Origin: Polyangiaceae bacterium
GTDB taxonomy: Bacteria > Myxococcota_A > Polyangia > Polyangiales > Polyangiaceae
DNA length: 64,000 nt
Assembly: GCA_025936115.1 (NCBI GenBank)
Contig: JAICTZ010000010.1
Coordinates: 62,001 to 126,000 of the forward strand
Direction: 5' to 3'
The position numbers and the translations under genes are program-made. The notes beneath the pieces were generated by a model that saw nothing but the letters and a program-made list of their open reading frames with translations, ran no database searches and was not told where the DNA came from. Positions 61,194 to 64,000 of this stretch are shown here, one piece after another; within the stretch, counting starts at the first letter, position 1; each line of letters begins with the position of its first letter.

Positions 61194-62591
61194 ATGCGCG
61201 AGGCACGCTCGAGTGGCGAGCGGGGCGGAATCCTGATCCGCACGCTCGGTCTCGTCCTACTCGCGCTCGTCACGCTCGCACGCCCGAGTCTCGCAGCGCC
61301 CGCCGGTTTCGGATTACCGGAGATCGAGCGCTTTCGGCTCTCCAACGGGCTCGACGTCGTGCTCGAGCGCAACCACGGGCAACCACGTGTCGCGGTCGCG
61401 ATGTCCTACGACGTAGGTCGGCGCGACGATCCGCCCGGTTACGCCGGGCTCGCCCACCTCGTCGAGCACCTCACCTATCGCGGATCGCGACACCTCCGTT
61501 CTTATCAGGGCCCCGAGCTGCTCGAAGCCGCCGGTGTCGCCGAAACGAACGGAGTAACCCAGCCGGATCGCACGGTTTACTACGCCGTCGTCCCCACGGG
61601 AGCACTCGAGCTCGCGCTTTTCATCGAGAGTGAACGCATGGCCTTCACGCTCGAGGCGTTCAACGAGAGCTCGTTCGGGCTCGAACGCTCGATTGTCGCG
61701 AACGAGCTCAGATTGAGAGATCAGGTCCGGGAACGGTTCGAAGGGTACGTGAGGCAGTGCCTCTACGGGGAGGATCACCCGTACTCGAGGTTTGCCTCCG
61801 CGCCAGAGGACCTCGACCGCATCGGGCTCTCCGACGCCAGGTGGTTTTTCCAGGCAAGCTATCGTCCGGATCGTGCTCACCTAGTCGTCGTCGGTAACTT
61901 CGAGCCGAGCGTCGTCAAGGCACTCATCGCGCGCTACTTCGGCCCGGTGCAGAGCCCCGGCATGCCGGCGCTGCCCCGGCCCGTGCTCAGGCCGGCGACG
62001 GTCGTCACTCGGCGGGTCGAGTTCTTGGTCAGGGGCTTCTTCGACCGCTTGGTGGAGGCCCGTCCCGCGCCGCCGCCCGGCGCGAGCGCTCACGTCGCTG
62101 CCGAGATCTTCTCACGCATTCTGGGCCATCGCTTGCGCGCCGCGCTCGGGGAGCGCTTGGGGCTTACGTCGGCGGTCTCGACCAGCCTCGTGGATCTAGC
62201 CGCGGGCTCGGAGCTTTGGATCTGGGCCGCGCCCCGCAGCGGTGTTGCGACCGAAGTGCTCGAGCAAGCAGTCGACCGGGAGCTCCGCGCCGTATCCGAG
62301 TCGCCGCTTCGCGAGAGCCTACGGGAAACCAAAGCCGAGCTTCGCCAGGCTGAGCTCGAGGGTCTCGAGGATCCTTTGGGCAGAGCATGGGCGCAGCTCG
62401 AAGCGGTTGCAACGAACGGGGCGCCGTTCGATACATCCGAGCGCTTGCGTGCCCTGCAGGCAGTGACCGAAAGTGAGCTTCGGGCGGTCGCCGTACAGCT
62501 TGCGAGCGGTCCTCACGTGGTCGGAACGCTCGTGCGCGCGTCGCCGAAGCGTGTGCTTTCACCGGAGGGGGAGGTCACTTTCACGCCATGA
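61194..62591 (+). CDS. M16 peptidase, catalytic subunit
   Basis: ATG 61194 gives a signal peptide (IRTLGLVLLALVTLARPSLA, residues about 12-32) and 465 residues. The inverted zinc motif HLVEH in GLAHLVEHLTYRG sits near residue 90 and the third ligand Glu in IVANELRLRD follows 70-80 residues later. The C-terminal half is the second M16 module. M16B enzymes act as heterodimers in the envelope with an inactive partner; here the next gene overlaps by ATGA and encodes such a partner. A start 17 codons earlier is possible. Confidence 0.9.
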   Translation: MREARSSGERGGILIRTLGLVLLALVTLARPSLAAPAGFGLPEIERFRLSNGLDVVLERNHGQPRVAVAMSYDVGRRDDPPGYAGLAHLVEHLTYRGSRHLRSYQGPELLEAAGVAETNGVTQPDRTVYYAVVPTGALELALFIESERMAFTLEAFNESSFGLERSIVANELRLRDQVRERFEGYVRQCLYGEDHPYSRFASAPEDLDRIGLSDARWFFQASYRPDRAHLVVVGNFEPSVVKALIARYFGPVQSPGMPALPRPVLRPATVVTRRVEFLVRGFFDRLVEARPAPPPGASAHVAAEIFSRILGHRLRAALGERLGLTSAVSTSLVDLAAGSELWIWAAPRSGVATEVLEQAVDRELRAVSESPLRESLRETKAELRQAELEGLEDPLGRAWAQLEAVATNGAPFDTSERLRALQAVTESELRAVAVQLASGPHVVGTLVRASPKRVLSPEGEVTFTP

Positions 62592-64000
62592 GAGCGAGCG
62601 TCGGATGCGCCTGCGTGCTTCTGGCCTGCGCGGCTCCCGCGCCGCTGCCAAAACCGGTACTGCCGTTCACGCCGACGCCGGATGCGCCTTTTCGCGCGCA
62701 TCCGCCGGTGGTCGAGGCGTCCGAGCCGTCAGTACCGCTCGTGCGTGCCACCGAGCTCGACAATGGCATGAGCGTGATCGTCGTCGAGCGGCCCGATCTG
62801 CCCACCGTCTCGCTCGAGCTCGTGAACCGCGATGCGCACGACGGCGCCGAACGGACCGAGCGCGGGCTCGCGGCGTTCACGGCGCGCCTGCTGAACGAAG
62901 GCACCGTGTTCGCGAACGGCGAGGTGCTGCGACACCTGCGCATCAACGGCGTACTGCCGTGGCGCTGGCCGACGACCGAAGCCACGAGCATCGGTATCAA
63001 CGTGCCGGCCGCCGGCCTCCAGCAGGGCATCGGGCTTCTTTCCGATATCGTGCGACGACCCGTGTTCGACGCGCAAGCCCTCGAGTTTGCGCAGCTCGAC
63101 ATGGGTACCGCTATTTTCAATCAGGTCGTGGGCGGCTCGCACGAGCTCAGGGATTTGGCGCTCACGGCGCTCGCCGGCCCCGAGCACCCACCGGTCGACA
63201 CGCCGCTCGGCTCCGGGGAAAACCTGGTGCACTTTTCGACGGCCGAGGTGCGGCGTTTTCACGAGCGGCACTACGCGCCGGAAAAAGCCGCGCTCGTGGT
63301 CGTCGGCGACGTGGAGACGACGCGCGTGTTCGAGCTTGCACGCCGCTTATTCGGCGATTGGCCGGCACGCAATCGCAGCGCGGGCGTCCCGCCTCCCGCG
63401 CTCGAATACGTGAAGGAGCGCGCGCCGGTTCAAGGTCTACAAGGCAATGAAGACGAGGCGTATTTCGTGCTGGCGCTGCCTTGCCCGGGGGCTTCGGATC
63501 CCGAGAACGTCAATGCCGACCTGCTCGGGATGGTGCTCGCCAACCTGACCCTGTCGCGGTCGATGCGGACGCTCCGGCACGACCAGGGCATCACGTACGG
63601 CGTGCATGCGTACTGTGAGTCGCACCCGGGCTACGGCGTGTTCTGGATCGAATTCGGGGTCGAGACGGAGCACGCCGACACGGCGCTCAAGGCCGTGCTC
63701 GCCGAAGTCGAGCGCCTGCGCGAGACGCCGGTCTCGCCGAGTGAGCTCGCTAGTGCCAAGAGCCGTTACCTCGCGGGCCTCGCCGAGCGCCTGGCGACCA
63801 ACCGCGGCACCGCACAGCTATTCGGCTACCTTTACGCGCTGGGCTTGCCCCCCGACGAGCTCACCCGCCTCGCCGAGCGCGTGCACGCGGTGACAGCCGA
63901 AAACCTGCGCGCCACGGCCACCCTGTTCTTCAACGGGCGCACGGGGATCGCCGTTGCGGGATCCCACCGCTTGCTCGAACCGCAGCTTCTGCGGTTCGGG
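62588..64000 (+). CDS. M16 peptidase-like lipoprotein lacking the zinc motif (cut by window end)
   Basis: Missing from the ORF track because it runs off the end. ATG 62588 overlaps the previous stop (ATGA). The protein has a signal sequence with lipobox VLLACAAP, then an M16 module: ELDNGMSVIVVERPDLPTVS, where the zinc motif is replaced by GLAAFTARLLNEG without His or the EH pair. Later MRTLRHDQGITYGVHAYCES matches the R-Y region of M16 C-modules. 471 codons are visible with no stop. It is the inactive partner of the upstream enzyme. Confidence 0.85.
   Translation, partial: MRASVGCACVLLACAAPAPLPKPVLPFTPTPDAPFRAHPPVVEASEPSVPLVRATELDNGMSVIVVERPDLPTVSLELVNRDAHDGAERTERGLAAFTARLLNEGTVFANGEVLRHLRINGVLPWRWPTTEATSIGINVPAAGLQQGIGLLSDIVRRPVFDAQALEFAQLDMGTAIFNQVVGGSHELRDLALTALAGPEHPPVDTPLGSGENLVHFSTAEVRRFHERHYAPEKAALVVVGDVETTRVFELARRLFGDWPARNRSAGVPPPALEYVKERAPVQGLQGNEDEAYFVLALPCPGASDPENVNADLLGMVLANLTLSRSMRTLRHDQGITYGVHAYCESHPGYGVFWIEFGVETEHADTALKAVLAEVERLRETPVSPSELASAKSRYLAGLAERLATNRGTAQLFGYLYALGLPPDELTRLAERVHAVTAENLRATATLFFNGRTGIAVAGSHRLLEPQLLRFG

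Noticed and set aside
1-64000. CRISPR arrays, tRNA/rRNA genes, insertion sequences, prophage or plasmid functions
   Set aside because: I saw no spaced repeat arrays, cloverleaf-like stretches, transposase motifs, integrases or structural phage genes.

Overview
The window is a dense, very GC-rich bacterial chromosome segment with strong G/C bias at third codon positions. It carries a eukaryote-like Ser/Thr kinase, a PilZ protein with a kinase-like C-terminal tail, several lipoproteins, many GTG/TTG starts and many 1-4 bp gene overlaps. Together these suggest a Myxococcota genome, probably of the Polyangiales type; this is inferred from style, as no rRNA is present. I see no insertion sequence, prophage, CRISPR array, tRNA or rRNA.

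Layout. (1) 1-3.6 kb, minus strand: respiratory complex I genes nuoA-B-C-D with a good promoter, then a 363 bp gap and the start of nuoG; nuoE and nuoF are not between D and G. (2) 3.7-8.4 kb: a hypothetical protein, a mutY-mutT oxidised-guanine repair pair overlapping by 4 bp, and a repeat-rich lipoprotein. (3) 8.4-13.4 kb: homodimeric pyruvate dehydrogenase E1 (aceE), a membrane metallophosphoesterase and an AI-2E-type transporter. (4) 13.5-25 kb, all minus strand: an inositol-phosphatase-like enzyme, galE, a fumarylacetoacetase-fold hydrolase and a lipoprotein (the last three joined by 4 bp overlaps); a YhaO/YhaN (SbcD/SbcC-like) nuclease-ATPase pair; a Ser/Thr kinase coupled to a COG2509-type FAD oxidoreductase.

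(5) 25-29 kb: a compact RNA-modification neighbourhood. It holds a fused m5U-methyltransferase / RluA-like pseudouridine synthase, a Nudix hydrolase, and a HEAT-repeat protein fused to an RNA-guanine-methyltransferase-like domain. (6) 29-36 kb: a TetR-controlled RND efflux operon (regulator, membrane-fusion protein, AcrB-like pump, TolC-like channel) with twin palindromes in front of the regulator and a 21 bp tandem repeat before the outer-membrane gene. (7) 36-44 kb: hemW, an ACT-like protein, a degenerate receiver/PilZ membrane protein, an EamA-type exporter with a very His-rich tail, and a diguanylate cyclase. (8) 43-52 kb: an HTTM protein and a small membrane protein downstream of purL, then a saccharopine-dehydrogenase-like reductase, an HNH protein and a tRNA-dihydrouridine synthase.

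(9) 52.6-64 kb: a 1380-residue membrane protein built of two copies of one module, inorganic pyrophosphatase, a lipoprotein, a Cys-rich gene with an apparent one-base deletion, an NMT1-type ABC importer whose ATPase seems to lack any ordinary start codon, and a pair of M16 peptidases (active subunit followed by an inactive lipoprotein partner, cut by the window end).

The most unusual items are the methyltransferase-pseudouridine synthase fusion with its HEAT-methyltransferase neighbour, the internally duplicated membrane protein, the probable ATA start of the ABC ATPase, and the frameshifted Cys-rich gene.
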